Assembly (NCBI GenBank): GCA_035512595.1
Contig: DATKDU010000072.1
Span: 1-22,483, forward strand
DNA from: DATKDU01 sp035512595
GTDB taxonomy: Bacteria; Planctomycetota; Planctomycetia; Pirellulales; Pirellulaceae
Length of the DNA: 22,483 bases
Direction of reading: 5' to 3'
The notes below the pieces were generated by a model. It made no database searches. It was given only the letters and a program-made list of their open reading frames with translations, and was not told the origin of the DNA. Every line of letters starts with the position of its first letter. The first letter of the stretch is position 1. This document shows positions 7,610 to 15,625 of this stretch, piece after piece. The position numbers were made by a program, and so were the translations under genes.

Positions 7610-10348
7610 TCAGGGCGATCCGGCGCGCATCTGCTGGAATGGGACGCTTTGACACACTGCCAGGATCAACTCCTGGAAACCATAGTTGGATGATTTCGCC
7701 TGCGCCAGGATTGCACGCACCGCAGTCTTGTCCTGGTACGTCACGCCGCGTCCGAGCGCATAGGTCAGTATATGTTCCGTGAGGCAGCGCACGAACTCCT
7801 CTTGACGCTCGCCGACGAGCAGCCCGCGCAGCTCCGGCCAGTCGGCAAACTGCTCCCCCGTGATCAGGCGGCCGGAGGGGTCAACCGGGCGGCCGGCGTC
7901 GGTCGGGCGCCAACGTCCGATGGCATCATAGTTTTCCAGCGCAAATCCCGGCGGGTCGAGCAGCGCGTGGCAGGACGCACAGGCGGCATTATCCCGATGC
8001 TGCTCGAGCCGTTTGCGGAGGGGCAAGACCTCATTCTCGCGTTCCTCGGGCAGCGGCGGGACGTCGCGCGGAGCCGGCGGAGGTTCCGTCCCCAGCATTC
8101 GTTCGAGGAGCCACTTGCCCCGCTTCACCGGCGAAGTGCGGGTGGGATGCGAAGTGATCGTGAGCACGCTGGCGTGCGTGACGACTCCGCGGCGCGGGGA
8201 ATCGGCGAGCGAGACGCGCTGAAAGCCCTCCTCGGCAGGCGCCGACAAGCCGTAGTGTTGCGCCAGGCGGGCGCTCAGGTACGTGTAATCGGCATTCAAG
8301 AAATCCAGCACGGAACGATTTTCCCGAAGGATGTGCTCAAAGAGCAGCTCGGTTTCGCGCCGCATCTCCGCGGCCAATTCCGTATCGAACTCAGGAAACG
8401 CAACCGGATCGGGAACGGCGAGATCCAGATCGCGCAGCGCCAGCCACTGCCCGGCAAAATTCTCCGTCAGCGCGGCGCTCTTGGGATCGCCAAGCATCCG
8501 CTTAACCTGTGCAGCCAGAGACGCCCGTAACTTGCCGCGCTCCGCGAGCAGGAGCAATTCTTCGTCCGGGGCACTCGACCAGAGGAAGTACGACAGCCGC
8601 GAGGCGAGCGTCAGCTCGTCGATCAGCGCCGCGCCGTTTTCGGAGCCGCCGGCCGGCTTGGGGAGCGGATGATAGAGGAATTTTGGTGAAACCAGCAGTG
8701 CTTCCAGCCCGACGCTCAAGGCCTCTTGCGGTGACTGGCCGGCGGCAATGGCCGAATTGAGGAGCCGCGCGAGCTTCTGTGACTCATCGCTGGCCAGCGG
8801 CCGGCGAAACAAGCGGCGGCCGGCCTGCTCGAGCACATCGGCCGCCTCTTCGCGAGACAGTCCATAGTCACCCGCCAGAGGACCTTCGATCGTGAACTCG
8901 TGCAGCCAGAACCAGCGCTCGGCATTCGTTTGCGGGTCCTTGTACTCGTTGACAAACCACACCTGCCAGTCGAGTTCCCCGACCGGAAGCTGGCACTTCG
9001 TCTCGACCCATTGCTCGGCCTGGGAAGCGGCCGTGACGGCAAATGGCCCCAGCTTGCGGTCGGCCAGGCGCACTTCGAACTTCACCGGCTCATCGCCGGC
9101 CTGCTGCGCGCCGACCTTGAACCGCGCGCGATACTCGCCCGCGGTGCGAATCAACACCGGCGCGCGGCGATATCCGTTGGATGCAAACCAGGCCCGCCCC
9201 GTATCGAGGCTGCTGCGGCCGGAGCCAGCGTCCAAATCCTCGCCGCTGAGCCGCAAGATCGGCACACCGAGCGCCCGAGCTTTCGCAGCCTGTTGGAGAT
9301 AATCCGACGCTTGCGGCGGCATAGGGGTAAATGGTCCACTCACCCCCAGAAAGGCGATGGCCGCCGTTGGTGCAGCGGTGTCACTCTCCTGCGCCGGAGT
9401 TTTCACGCGCAAGGCGATGCGATGCTCGCCCGCGGGAAGCTCCGCCAACGCGAACGCGGTCGCCACGGCTCCCGGCTTTCCCTTCCACTCGGCGGCGGGA
9501 GCCAGCTCCGCGATCGGCTGGTCGTCGCAAGTCACCTCGATGCGGTCCCAAAGCTCGTCGCTGTTCCTCGTCACACTAGCGCGCGACAGGATGCGATAGA
9601 CGCCTGTCCTGGGAACACGGATCGTTGTTCCCGCTGCGTCCTGTGGCGAACGCAGCAAGAGCAATTTATCGCGGAGTTCCGGGGCGCCGGCAAAAACCGT
9701 CACTTGGTCCGCGGTCAACTCCACGCCGACGCGCGGCGGCGGCGCCAGTCTGGTTACTTCCTCGGCAACTTGCTGCGCGGCCGCGAGATATTTTTCGATG
9801 TGCAGCGGCGAGACGCTCAGCACGTCGCCGACGTTGTCAAAGCCATAGCCCGCGTCGTCCGCGGGGAATTGATCCGCCGGGCGGCACTCGACTCCCAAGA
9901 TGTCGCGAACGCTGTTGTTGTACTCCGCCCGATTGAGACGCCGCAGCGTCGTGCGACCGGGATCGGGGCGGTTGGAATCGACTGCGAACACCGACCTGTC
10001 GATCCACTCCAGGATCGTCCGCCGCTCGGCGGCCGACGGCGCCTCTGCCTCACGCGGCGGCATCAGGTGGCCGGCGACGAGCTGACTGGCCTTGCCCCAC
10101 GTCTTCTGATCGGCGACCAGGTCGGCATACTGCGCGTAACCGTCAAAGGCCCAGCGCCCCTCGCTGGTATCGCGAGTGTGGCAATCCGCGCAGTACCTTT
10201 GCAGCACCGGCAGCACGGAGCGGTCGTACGCCCCCTGACCCGAGGGTTCCGCACCGGCGGCGACTGCCGGCAGCACGATGGCGATCAACACTCCCCCAGC
10301 CGTTGCCAGCCGTCCCGCGGCAGATCGGTTCAACGTGTTCCCGCGCAT
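7610..10348 (-). CDS. Planctomycete cytochrome c protein, DUF1587/1592/1588/1585
   Basis: The protein has 912 residues. It starts with a Sec signal (hydrophobic residues 14-31, cleavage likely at AAGA-EP near 33) and then a class I heme motif CADCH at 53-57 with a following LMPP that could give the Met ligand. DUF1587 follows (RRLNRAEYNNSVRDILGV), then a carbohydrate-binding-like region at about 230-480, DUF1592 with DUF1588 (VVTHASVLTITSHPTRTSP, KRGKWLLERMLGTEPPPAP), a second heme-type motif CASCH before LLDPPGFALENYD, and the C-terminal DUF1585 (ILTYALGRGVTYQD). It is periplasmic and presumed to transfer electrons; no substrate is known. ATG 10348 is chosen because the signal peptide begins there; an ATG at 10387 in frame is possible, and neither has a strong ribosome-binding site. 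It is followed closely by its usual DUF1552 partner. Confidence 0.92.
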   Translation of the reverse strand: MRGNTLNRSAAGRLATAGGVLIAIVLPAVAAGAEPSGQGAYDRSVLPVLQRYCADCHTRDTSEGRWAFDGYAQYADLVADQKTWGKASQLVAGHLMPPREAEAPSAAERRTILEWIDRSVFAVDSNRPDPGRTTLRRLNRAEYNNSVRDILGVECRPADQFPADDAGYGFDNVGDVLSVSPLHIEKYLAAAQQVAEEVTRLAPPPRVGVELTADQVTVFAGAPELRDKLLLLRSPQDAAGTTIRVPRTGVYRILSRASVTRNSDELWDRIEVTCDDQPIAELAPAAEWKGKPGAVATAFALAELPAGEHRIALRVKTPAQESDTAAPTAAIAFLGVSGPFTPMPPQASDYLQQAAKARALGVPILRLSGEDLDAGSGRSSLDTGRAWFASNGYRRAPVLIRTAGEYRARFKVGAQQAGDEPVKFEVRLADRKLGPFAVTAASQAEQWVETKCQLPVGELDWQVWFVNEYKDPQTNAERWFWLHEFTIEGPLAGDYGLSREEAADVLEQAGRRLFRRPLASDESQKLARLLNSAIAAGQSPQEALSVGLEALLVSPKFLYHPLPKPAGGSENGAALIDELTLASRLSYFLWSSAPDEELLLLAERGKLRASLAAQVKRMLGDPKSAALTENFAGQWLALRDLDLAVPDPVAFPEFDTELAAEMRRETELLFEHILRENRSVLDFLNADYTYLSARLAQHYGLSAPAEEGFQRVSLADSPRRGVVTHASVLTITSHPTRTSPVKRGKWLLERMLGTEPPPAPRDVPPLPEERENEVLPLRKRLEQHRDNAACASCHALLDPPGFALENYDAIGRWRPTDAGRPVDPSGRLITGEQFADWPELRGLLVGERQEEFVRCLTEHILTYALGRGVTYQDKTAVRAILAQAKSSNYGFQELILAVCQSVPFQQMRAGSP

Positions 10349-10454
10349 CTTTGATGTCTCAGTGTTGGAAGGAGAGTTGCGACGCATGAGCAGGCGCACT
10401 GCCAGTCAGTGCCGGCTCCAAATCCACTCCAACCGCCGGCGCCACCGCGGCCGC

Positions 10455-11945
10455 TTACGACAGGATTTCCTTCACCACCCGCCCCTTCACGTCGGTCAGC
10501 CGGAAGTCGCGGCCCTGGTAGCGGAAGGTGAACCGCTCGTGGTCGATGCCCAGCAGGTGCAGTGTGGTGGCGTGCAGGTCGTGGACGTGGGTGACGTTCT
10601 CCACGCTGTGGTAACCGAGGTCGTCGGTCGCTCCCCAGGTGAAGCCGGGCCTCACGCCGCCCCCAGCCAGCCACATCGAAAAACCCTTCATGTGGTGGTC
10701 GCGGCCGAGTTGGTCCCCTTTGCCGTCCTGGGCCATCGGCGTGCGGCCGAACTCGCCCCCCCACAGGATCAGCGTGTCGTCGAGCATCCCCCGCTGGGCG
10801 AGATCCTTGACGAGCGCCGCCGAAGGCTTGTCGGTCGCCCCGGCGCAAATGCCGACGAACTTTTTCAGGTCGTTGTGGTGGTCCCAGTCGCGATGGTAGA
10901 GCTGGATGAACCGCACGCCCCGCTCGGCCAGCCGCCGGGCCAGGAGGCAGTTGCTGGCGAACGAGCCGTCCCCCGGCGTCGCGCCGTACAGGTCGAGTGC
11001 CGACTGCGGCTCGTCCGAAAAATCCATCAGCTCCGGCACGCTGGTCTGCATGCGGAAGGCCATCTCGTACTGGCTGATCCTCGCGGCAATCTCGGCGTCG
11101 CCCACGAGCGACTGCTGATCCTGGTCCAGGAGCCGCGCCGCTTCGACGATGTCCCGCTGTTGTGCAAGCGACACGCCGCCGGGCCGCGAGAGATACTGCA
11201 CCGGCGCGCCTTTGCCGTGAAACAAGACGCCTTGATATTCGCCCGGCAGAAAGCCGCTGTGCCACATCCGCGTGGAGATCGGCTGCGGGCTGCGGCCGGC
11301 GAAGCTGGTCATCACGACGAAGCCCGGCAGATTCTCCGTCTCGGAGCCCAGGCCGTAGGTGATCCACGAGCCCATGCTCGGCCGGCCGGACAAGGTCGTG
11401 CCGGTGTTCATGAACGTGTGGGCCGGGTCGTGGTTGATCGCCTCGGTCACCATCCCACGGAGGATGCAGATCGAGTCGGCAATGCCGCCGATGTGCGGCA
11501 GTGCGGAGCTGATCTGGGCCCCGCACTGGCCGTACTTCTGGAAGTCGAACAGGGGGCCGAGGATCTTGAGCTGGCTGCGGCCTTGAAGCTGGGCGATCGG
11601 CTGCCCCTTGGTGACGCTGTCGGGCATGCTCTGGCCGCTGCGCCTGGCCAGCTCGGACTTGTAGTCGAAGGTTTCCAGGTGCGAGGGGCCGCCTGACATG
11701 TAGAGGAAGATCACCCGCTTGATCCGTGGCGGATGGTGCAGCGGCCGCACGATGCCGCGGGACTCATGGAGTAGGCTTCCAGCCTGCCGTGAATCGGGCT
11801 TTGTCTCGCCGGCGAACAGACGCGGCTGAAGCAGTCCTGCTAGCGCCAGCGAACCGAGCCCCAGGCTCGTGCGGGACAGGAATGCGCGGCGGGAGGCCAG
11901 GGGGGCCAGGGGGGCCAGGTGCGGGTCGCAGACAGATGTGTTCAT
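10455..11945 (-). CDS. DUF1501 family secreted protein with Tat signal
   Basis: The 496-residue product has a twin-arginine signal at residues 18-45 (SRRAFLSRTSLGLGSLALAG) preceded by a repeated LAPLAPLAS encoded by 9-bp tandem repeats. The mature part is a DUF1501 domain of the alkaline phosphatase/sulfatase superfamily: FLYMSGGPSHLETFDYK, DPAHTFMNTGT, ILWGGEFGRTPM and GRDHHMKGFSMWLAGGGV, which carry the Asp/His/Glu residues expected for metal binding. It should act outside the cytoplasmic membrane; its reaction is unknown. GGGAG stands nine bases before ATG 11945. DUF1501 genes usually follow a DUF1549/DUF1553 cytochrome c gene. No such partner is present; instead this gene lies 106 bp upstream of a DUF1592-DUF1552 pair on the same strand. 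A repeat-like hairpin (11771-11787) lies in the linker after the signal. Confidence 0.92.
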   Translation of the reverse strand: MNTSVCDPHLAPLAPLASRRAFLSRTSLGLGSLALAGLLQPRLFAGETKPDSRQAGSLLHESRGIVRPLHHPPRIKRVIFLYMSGGPSHLETFDYKSELARRSGQSMPDSVTKGQPIAQLQGRSQLKILGPLFDFQKYGQCGAQISSALPHIGGIADSICILRGMVTEAINHDPAHTFMNTGTTLSGRPSMGSWITYGLGSETENLPGFVVMTSFAGRSPQPISTRMWHSGFLPGEYQGVLFHGKGAPVQYLSRPGGVSLAQQRDIVEAARLLDQDQQSLVGDAEIAARISQYEMAFRMQTSVPELMDFSDEPQSALDLYGATPGDGSFASNCLLARRLAERGVRFIQLYHRDWDHHNDLKKFVGICAGATDKPSAALVKDLAQRGMLDDTLILWGGEFGRTPMAQDGKGDQLGRDHHMKGFSMWLAGGGVRPGFTWGATDDLGYHSVENVTHVHDLHATTLHLLGIDHERFTFRYQGRDFRLTDVKGRVVKEILS

Positions 11946-12239
11946 CAGTTGACACTCCCGGGAGAGAGTCTTGAAGCAGCACCCTTTAGGATACCGCGGC
12001 GCGGCAGGGGAGCCAATTCAGTTCCGTGGCTAGGGCTGCGTGCGGCCACTCACGCCGACGCTAGCTCTTAGGGGTACAAGTGTTTATAATTCCGGCCTTT
12101 TTTTCCGCGTGCGGCGAGCAACGGAGCGAGCGAACATAGAGATCGGTCCCATCGAAGGCGAGCGTGTGCCGGTTATTGTACGTAGCCGCGAGACGGGGAC
12201 CAAATCGACAAGGGGGTGTTGCGAATCGCCTGGTTGGAT
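11946..12239. other. Spacer between serS and the DUF1501 gene
   Basis: About 300 bp between same-strand genes (346 bp with the repeat that follows serS). On the plus strand TATAAT occurs at 12085-12090 followed by a run of seven T at 12098-12104, but no gene follows in that direction. The DUF1501 promoter should lie near 11960-12010 on the minus strand; I could not pick a convincing one. No small gene is supported. Confidence 0.45.
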
Positions 12240-12290
12240 GTAGGACGGCCCTTCCGGGCCGTCTTGGTCGGTCTGGAAAGGCCGACCTAC
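12240..12290. repeat. Composite palindromic element GTAGG...CCTAC, copy 2, at serS 3' end
   Basis: Ends GTAGGACGGCC (12240-12250) and GGCCGACCTAC (12280-12290) are inverted repeats with one mismatch. The left inner hairpin is perfect: GACGGCCC (12244-12251), loop TTCC, GGGCCGTC (12256-12263). The right one pairs GGTCGG with CCGACC around a region with GGAA. It starts one base after the serS stop codon (minus strand), so it probably shapes the serS mRNA end; there is no T-run, so it is not a standard intrinsic terminator. Confidence 0.7.
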
Positions 12291-12291
12291 A

Positions 12292-13584
12292 TTACTGCCG
12301 GAAAATCTCTTTCCCCACCCAGGCCCGCAGCACCTCCGGGACCACCACGCTCCCATCCGCCTGCTGGTAATTCTCCAGCACGGCAATCAGAGCGCGGCTG
12401 AGGGCGATGGCGGTGCCGTTGAGAGTGTGGACGAAGTGCGTTCCTTTTTCACCTTTGCGCTTGTAGCGGATATTCAGGCGGCGGGCCTGGTAGTCGGTGC
12501 AGTTGCTGGTGCTGGTGACCTCGCCCCACGCTCCGCCATCGCCGCGGCCGGGCATCCACGCTTCCAGGTCATACTTGCGATACGCTGGCCCGCCGAGATC
12601 GCCGGCCGGCGTGTCGATCACACGGTAGGGAATTCCCAGGCCGTCGAAGATCTGGCACTCGATCGCCAGTAGCGACTCGAGCATCGCATTGCTGGCTTTG
12701 TTCTCCGGGTCTCCCACGGTGAAGGCGAACATCTCGACCTTGGTGAACTGGTGTACGCGGTAAATGCCGCGGGTCGCTTTGCCGGCGGCGCCGGCCTCGG
12801 TGCGGAAGCAGTGGCTGATGCCCGCCAGCTTGATCGGAAGCTGCGTGTCCTCGAGCGTCTGCTCGGCATACATGCCGCCGAGAGTGATCTCCGCGGTGCC
12901 AACGAGCGACAGGTCGCTGTTTTCGATGCTGTAAATCTGCGTCTCCGGCCCGCGCGGCTGGTAGCCGATGCCGGAGAGGATCTCGTTGCGAGCCAGGTCC
13001 GGCGTCGTCGTCAGCGTGAAGCCCTCGTCTGCCAGAATGCCGACGGCATACCGCTGAAGTGCCAGGTCGAGCAGCACGCAATCGTTCTTGAGGAAGTAAA
13101 AGCCATGCCCCGTCGTGCGCGCGCCGGCTTCGAAGTCAAACAGGTCGAGCTTCTCGCCGAGTTGGACGTGGTCGAGCGGCTGGAAGTCGAACTTGCGAAC
13201 GTCCGTTTTGCCGCGCTTCACCTCGCTCGCCGCATCGTCCCCTGCGCCGAGTGGTGCGTCGGGATGGGTCATGTTGGGGATCGTCGCCTGAACTTCGCGG
13301 GCCTCGGCATCGAGCCGATCGAGCTCGGCCTGAGCGGCGTCCTTCGCATCCCGCAGCCGTCGGCCCTCTTCCTTGCGGGCGTTGCGCTCCGCCTCGTCTT
13401 TCGCTTTGCCGATGCTCTTGGCAACCTCGTTCGCCTGGCGGTTGAGCGTTTCGACTTCCAGCAGCTTGTCGCGGCGCTGCGCCTCAAGCAGGACAAGTCG
13501 ATCGACGTCGCACGTGACGCCCCGATTGATGCAGTTCTGCTTGACGAGGTCGGCGTGATCGACGATGTATTTGCGGTCGAGCAT
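12292..13584 (-). CDS. serS: Seryl-tRNA synthetase
   Basis: SerRS charges tRNA-Ser (and tRNA-Sec where present) with serine using ATP in the cytoplasm. The 430-residue length is normal. Residues about 30-105 form the charged antiparallel coiled-coil arm that contacts the tRNA variable arm (RDKLLEVETLNRQANEVAKS onward, with many Lys/Glu/Arg and Ala). The class II catalytic core follows: TTTPDLARNEI, LVGTAEITLGGMYAEQTLE, motif 2 at CFRTEAGAAGKATRGIYRVH with FTKVEMF, EVTSTSNCTDYQARR, and motif 3 at HTLNGTAIALSRALIAVLEN. Start is ATG 13584, matching the usual MLDxKYI N-terminus. Palindromic repeats lie at both ends: TTAGCCGG element from 13591 just upstream, leaving only six bases between repeat and ATG and no visible Shine-Dalgarno, and a GTAGG...CCTAC element right after the stop. 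The upstream M20 gene is on the same strand, 84 bp away. Confidence 0.97.
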   Translation of the reverse strand: MLDRKYIVDHADLVKQNCINRGVTCDVDRLVLLEAQRRDKLLEVETLNRQANEVAKSIGKAKDEAERNARKEEGRRLRDAKDAAQAELDRLDAEAREVQATIPNMTHPDAPLGAGDDAASEVKRGKTDVRKFDFQPLDHVQLGEKLDLFDFEAGARTTGHGFYFLKNDCVLLDLALQRYAVGILADEGFTLTTTPDLARNEILSGIGYQPRGPETQIYSIENSDLSLVGTAEITLGGMYAEQTLEDTQLPIKLAGISHCFRTEAGAAGKATRGIYRVHQFTKVEMFAFTVGDPENKASNAMLESLLAIECQIFDGLGIPYRVIDTPAGDLGGPAYRKYDLEAWMPGRGDGGAWGEVTSTSNCTDYQARRLNIRYKRKGEKGTHFVHTLNGTAIALSRALIAVLENYQQADGSVVVPEVLRAWVGKEIFRQ

Positions 13585-13590
13585 TTGTTC

Positions 13591-13615
13591 TTAGCCGGAG
13601 GCTAACAGCCTCCGG
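13591..13615. repeat. TTAGCCGG palindromic element, plus orientation
   Basis: TTAG is followed by CCGGAGGC (13595-13602), loop TAACA and GCCTCCGG (13608-13615), a perfect 8-bp stem. It lies six bases upstream of the serS start codon (serS on minus). It forms an inverted pair with the element at 13659-13683. Confidence 0.8.
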
Positions 13616-13658
13616 AATGCGGATTGAGTACGAAAGGCCTATGTCGATCGGAGCGATC

Positions 13659-13683
13659 CCGGGGGCTGTTAGCCCCCGGCTAA
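13659..13683. repeat. TTAGCCGG palindromic element, minus orientation, holds M20 stop codon
   Basis: CCGGGGGC (13659-13666), loop TGTTA, GCCCCCGG (13672-13679), then CTAA. On the minus strand it reads TTAG-CCGGGGGC-TAACA-GCCCCCGG. It differs from the neighbouring copy by one base pair (G-C instead of A-T at the same stem position), with the pairing kept. The TAA of the loop is the in-frame stop of the M20 peptidase gene. Confidence 0.8.
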
Positions 13684-15054
13684 GGACAGTTTGCCCAGCT
13701 CCTCCCACAGCGCGGCACTGGCTTTAATGCCACGGTGAAAGTCGGCCAGGCAAAATTTTTCGTTGGGGCTGTGCGTGTTGTCGTCGTCGAGCCCCCAGCC
13801 GAGGAGGAGCGTATCAACACCCAGTCGCTGGGAGAAGGCGGTGACGATTGGAATTGATCCTCCTTCGCGGATGTAGACCGGTGCGGTGCCGAAGCCCCGC
13901 TCGATGGCCCGCGCGGCGGCAGCCATGTACGGGCTTTCCAGCGGCACGACGACCCCCTGCGCCCCATGCTGATGGACCAGCTCCATCTTGATCCCGGGAG
14001 GACACAGCGGCCGCAGGAATTGTTCGAGGGCCTTAGCAATCTTGTCCGGATCCTGCTTGGGGACGAGGCGGAAGGTGAACTTGGCCGTTGCGCGAGCGGG
14101 AATGATCGTCTTTCCCCCTTCGCCTTGATAGCCGCCGTAAATGCCGTTGATGTCGAACGTCGGCCGCGCCCAGCGGCGTTCGAGCGTCGTATAGCCAGCT
14201 TCCCCCGACAGACCGCTGACGCCGAGCTGCTCCTGAAACTTGTCTTCGCGAAACGGCAGCTTTGCAAGCTGCTGCCGCTCGCGGTCGGTCAACGGCAGGA
14301 CGTCGTCGTAGAAACCGGGGATGCGAACGCGGCCTTGATCGTCGCGGATGGCGGTTAACATGGCGCAAATCGCGTTGACCGGGTTGGTTACCGCGCCGCC
14401 GAACGTGCCGCTGTGCAGGTCTTGCTTGGGACCGATGAGCGTCAATTCGAAGCCGACAATGCCGCGAAGGCCGTAGGTGATTGCCGGCTGACCCGGGCCG
14501 AATTGGCACGTGTCGCTGATGACGCAGATGTCGCTGGCCAGCTTCGTTTTCGCTTCGGGCTTCGCGAGGTAGTCGTTGATCCCCTTGCTCCCCCATTCCT
14601 CTTCTCCCTCGATCAAAAACTTGATCTTCACCGGCAGTTTGCCGCGGACCTTCATCCATGCCTGCACGCTCGCCAGGTGGGTAAACATCTGCCCTTTGTC
14701 GTCGGTGGCACCGCGGGCGTAGAGGTTGCCGTTGCGTTTCGTCGGCTCGAAAGGCGGCGTGATCCACTGGTCGAGCGGGTCCGGCGGCTGCACGTCGTAG
14801 TGGCCGTAGACGAGGACGGTCGGCGCACCGGGCACGTCGGGCGTCTCCGCGTAGATCAGCGGATGGCCGATCGTTTCGATCAGCTCGGTCGCCAGGCCCA
14901 TCCGCCGGCAATAGTCGGCAACCCACTGCGCTGCCCGGCGAACTTCGCCGTGGAACTGGCTGTCGGCACTGACGCTGGCGATCCGCAAAAGATCGCACAG
15001 CTCGTTTTCGAAGCGCGGAGCGTTTTGATCGATGAAAGGGAAAAGGTCGTCCAT
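13669..15054 (-). CDS. M20/M28-type zinc dipeptidase (CNDP-like)
   Basis: The 461-residue protein is an M20 family metallopeptidase of the carnosinase/CPG2 type. Expected ligands are visible: His and Asp in VLVYGHYDVQPPD (around residue 85), Asp in ARGATDDKGQ (about 118), the catalytic Glu pair in IEGEEEWGS (about 151), Asp in ISDTCQF, and the last His in DDDNTHSPNEKF near the C-terminus. The inserted dimerisation domain includes LIGPKQDLHSGTFGGAVTNP. It should be cytoplasmic (no signal peptide) and hydrolyse dipeptides or N-acyl amino acids with two zinc ions; the substrate is not predictable. ATG 15054 (MDDLFPFIDQ) is preferred to a TTG at 15078. No strong ribosome-binding site is seen. The last four residues, LAGG, and the stop codon are encoded by a palindromic repeat, so the natural C-terminus may once have been different. 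Confidence 0.93.
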   Translation of the reverse strand: MDDLFPFIDQNAPRFENELCDLLRIASVSADSQFHGEVRRAAQWVADYCRRMGLATELIETIGHPLIYAETPDVPGAPTVLVYGHYDVQPPDPLDQWITPPFEPTKRNGNLYARGATDDKGQMFTHLASVQAWMKVRGKLPVKIKFLIEGEEEWGSKGINDYLAKPEAKTKLASDICVISDTCQFGPGQPAITYGLRGIVGFELTLIGPKQDLHSGTFGGAVTNPVNAICAMLTAIRDDQGRVRIPGFYDDVLPLTDRERQQLAKLPFREDKFQEQLGVSGLSGEAGYTTLERRWARPTFDINGIYGGYQGEGGKTIIPARATAKFTFRLVPKQDPDKIAKALEQFLRPLCPPGIKMELVHQHGAQGVVVPLESPYMAAAARAIERGFGTAPVYIREGGSIPIVTAFSQRLGVDTLLLGWGLDDDNTHSPNEKFCLADFHRGIKASAALWEELGKLSLAGG

Positions 15055-15101
15055 GCAAAACGTGGGGCACGTGTTCAACCTGCCCTCTTAGGGGATTCAT
15101 T

Positions 15102-15125
15102 GGACAGGTTGGAAACCTGTCCTAC
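15102..15125. repeat. Half-unit of the GTAGG...CCTAC element
   Basis: GGACAGGT (15102-15109), loop TGGAA, ACCTGTCC (15115-15122), then TAC. A perfect 8-bp stem (9 bp if the loop is read as GGA) with the GGAA-type loop and CCTAC end of the composite elements at 2428 and 12240, but with a different stem. It lies in the divergent spacer between the M20 gene and clpS. Confidence 0.65.
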
Positions 15126-15158
15126 TCGGCGGCCGTGGCGTATCCAGTTGCTCGCCAA

Positions 15159-15164
15159 TATAAT
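15159..15164 (+). promoter_or_regulatory. Possible -10 box for the clpS operon
   Basis: TATAAT, a perfect -10 consensus, lies about 105 bp before clpS in the divergent spacer. The -35 position (TGGCGT at 15136-15141, 17 bp away) is poor, so the assignment is tentative. Confidence 0.3.
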
Positions 15165-15267
15165 GCGGGAAGCTTGTGCCGCCCATTGGCGTGCGGCCAG
15201 GGCCGGGAGGGGTTTCCCGGCGACTGCATTCATCATTGTCATTGCGTGATCAGGGCGAGGCCGACTC

Positions 15268-15621
15268 ATGGAGAAGCAAAAGGCTGCCGTTGCCGAGCCG
15301 GAAGAACAGACGAAAGCCAAACCTGGCAAAAAGCGGAAGCCGAAGCGGCAGCCGCGGTACAACGTCATCCTCTGGAACGACGACGATCATACCTATGAAT
15401 ACGTGATCCAGATGATGATGGAGCTGTTCCGCTTTTCCCCCGAGAAGGGGTTTTTGATTGCCAAGGAGGTGGACACGAGCGGCCGAGCCATCTGCCTGAC
15501 GACGACGCTGGAGCACGCGGAGCTCAAGCGCGACCAGATCCACGCCTACGGCCCGGACATCGCCCTCTCACGGTGCAAGGGGGCGATGAGCGCCAGCATC
15601 GAGGCGGAAACCACGGCGTGA
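15268..15621 (+). CDS. clpS: ClpS-like adaptor of the Clp protease, divergent type
   Basis: ClpS delivers N-end-rule substrates to ClpAP/ClpCP in the cytoplasm. This 117-residue protein has a highly charged, Lys/Arg-rich N-terminal tail (residues 1-30) and the ClpS fold from YNVILWNDDDHTYEYVI through AKEVDTSGRAICLTTTLEHA. The NDD that binds the substrate amino group is kept (37-39). However, by alignment with E. coli ClpS the His of the VHxxG motif (H66) is Asp69, and T38 and M40 are His41 and Tyr43, so the amino-acid pocket is altered. This pattern fits planctomycete ClpS homologues as I know them. GAGG lies seven bases before ATG 15268. The gene is the first of a tight three-gene run: four bases separate it from the next gene. 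A different N-terminal residue preference is an inference. Confidence 0.88.
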   Translation: MEKQKAAVAEPEEQTKAKPGKKRKPKRQPRYNVILWNDDDHTYEYVIQMMMELFRFSPEKGFLIAKEVDTSGRAICLTTTLEHAELKRDQIHAYGPDIALSRCKGAMSASIEAETTA

Positions 15622-15625
15622 GGGA

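Noticed and set aside
6098..7693. Long plus-strand frame of 531 codons
   Set aside because: It lies antisense to the DUF1552 gene, which has clear domain motifs, a Tat signal and a ribosome-binding site. Long antisense frames are expected in GC-rich genes.
8900..10354. Long plus-strand frame of 484 codons
   Set aside because: Antisense to the DUF1592-type cytochrome gene; composition is Arg/Ala/Gly/His-rich with no domain.
10278..11696. Long plus-strand frame of 472 codons
   Set aside because: Antisense to the DUF1501 gene and into the next; no domain or signal recognised.
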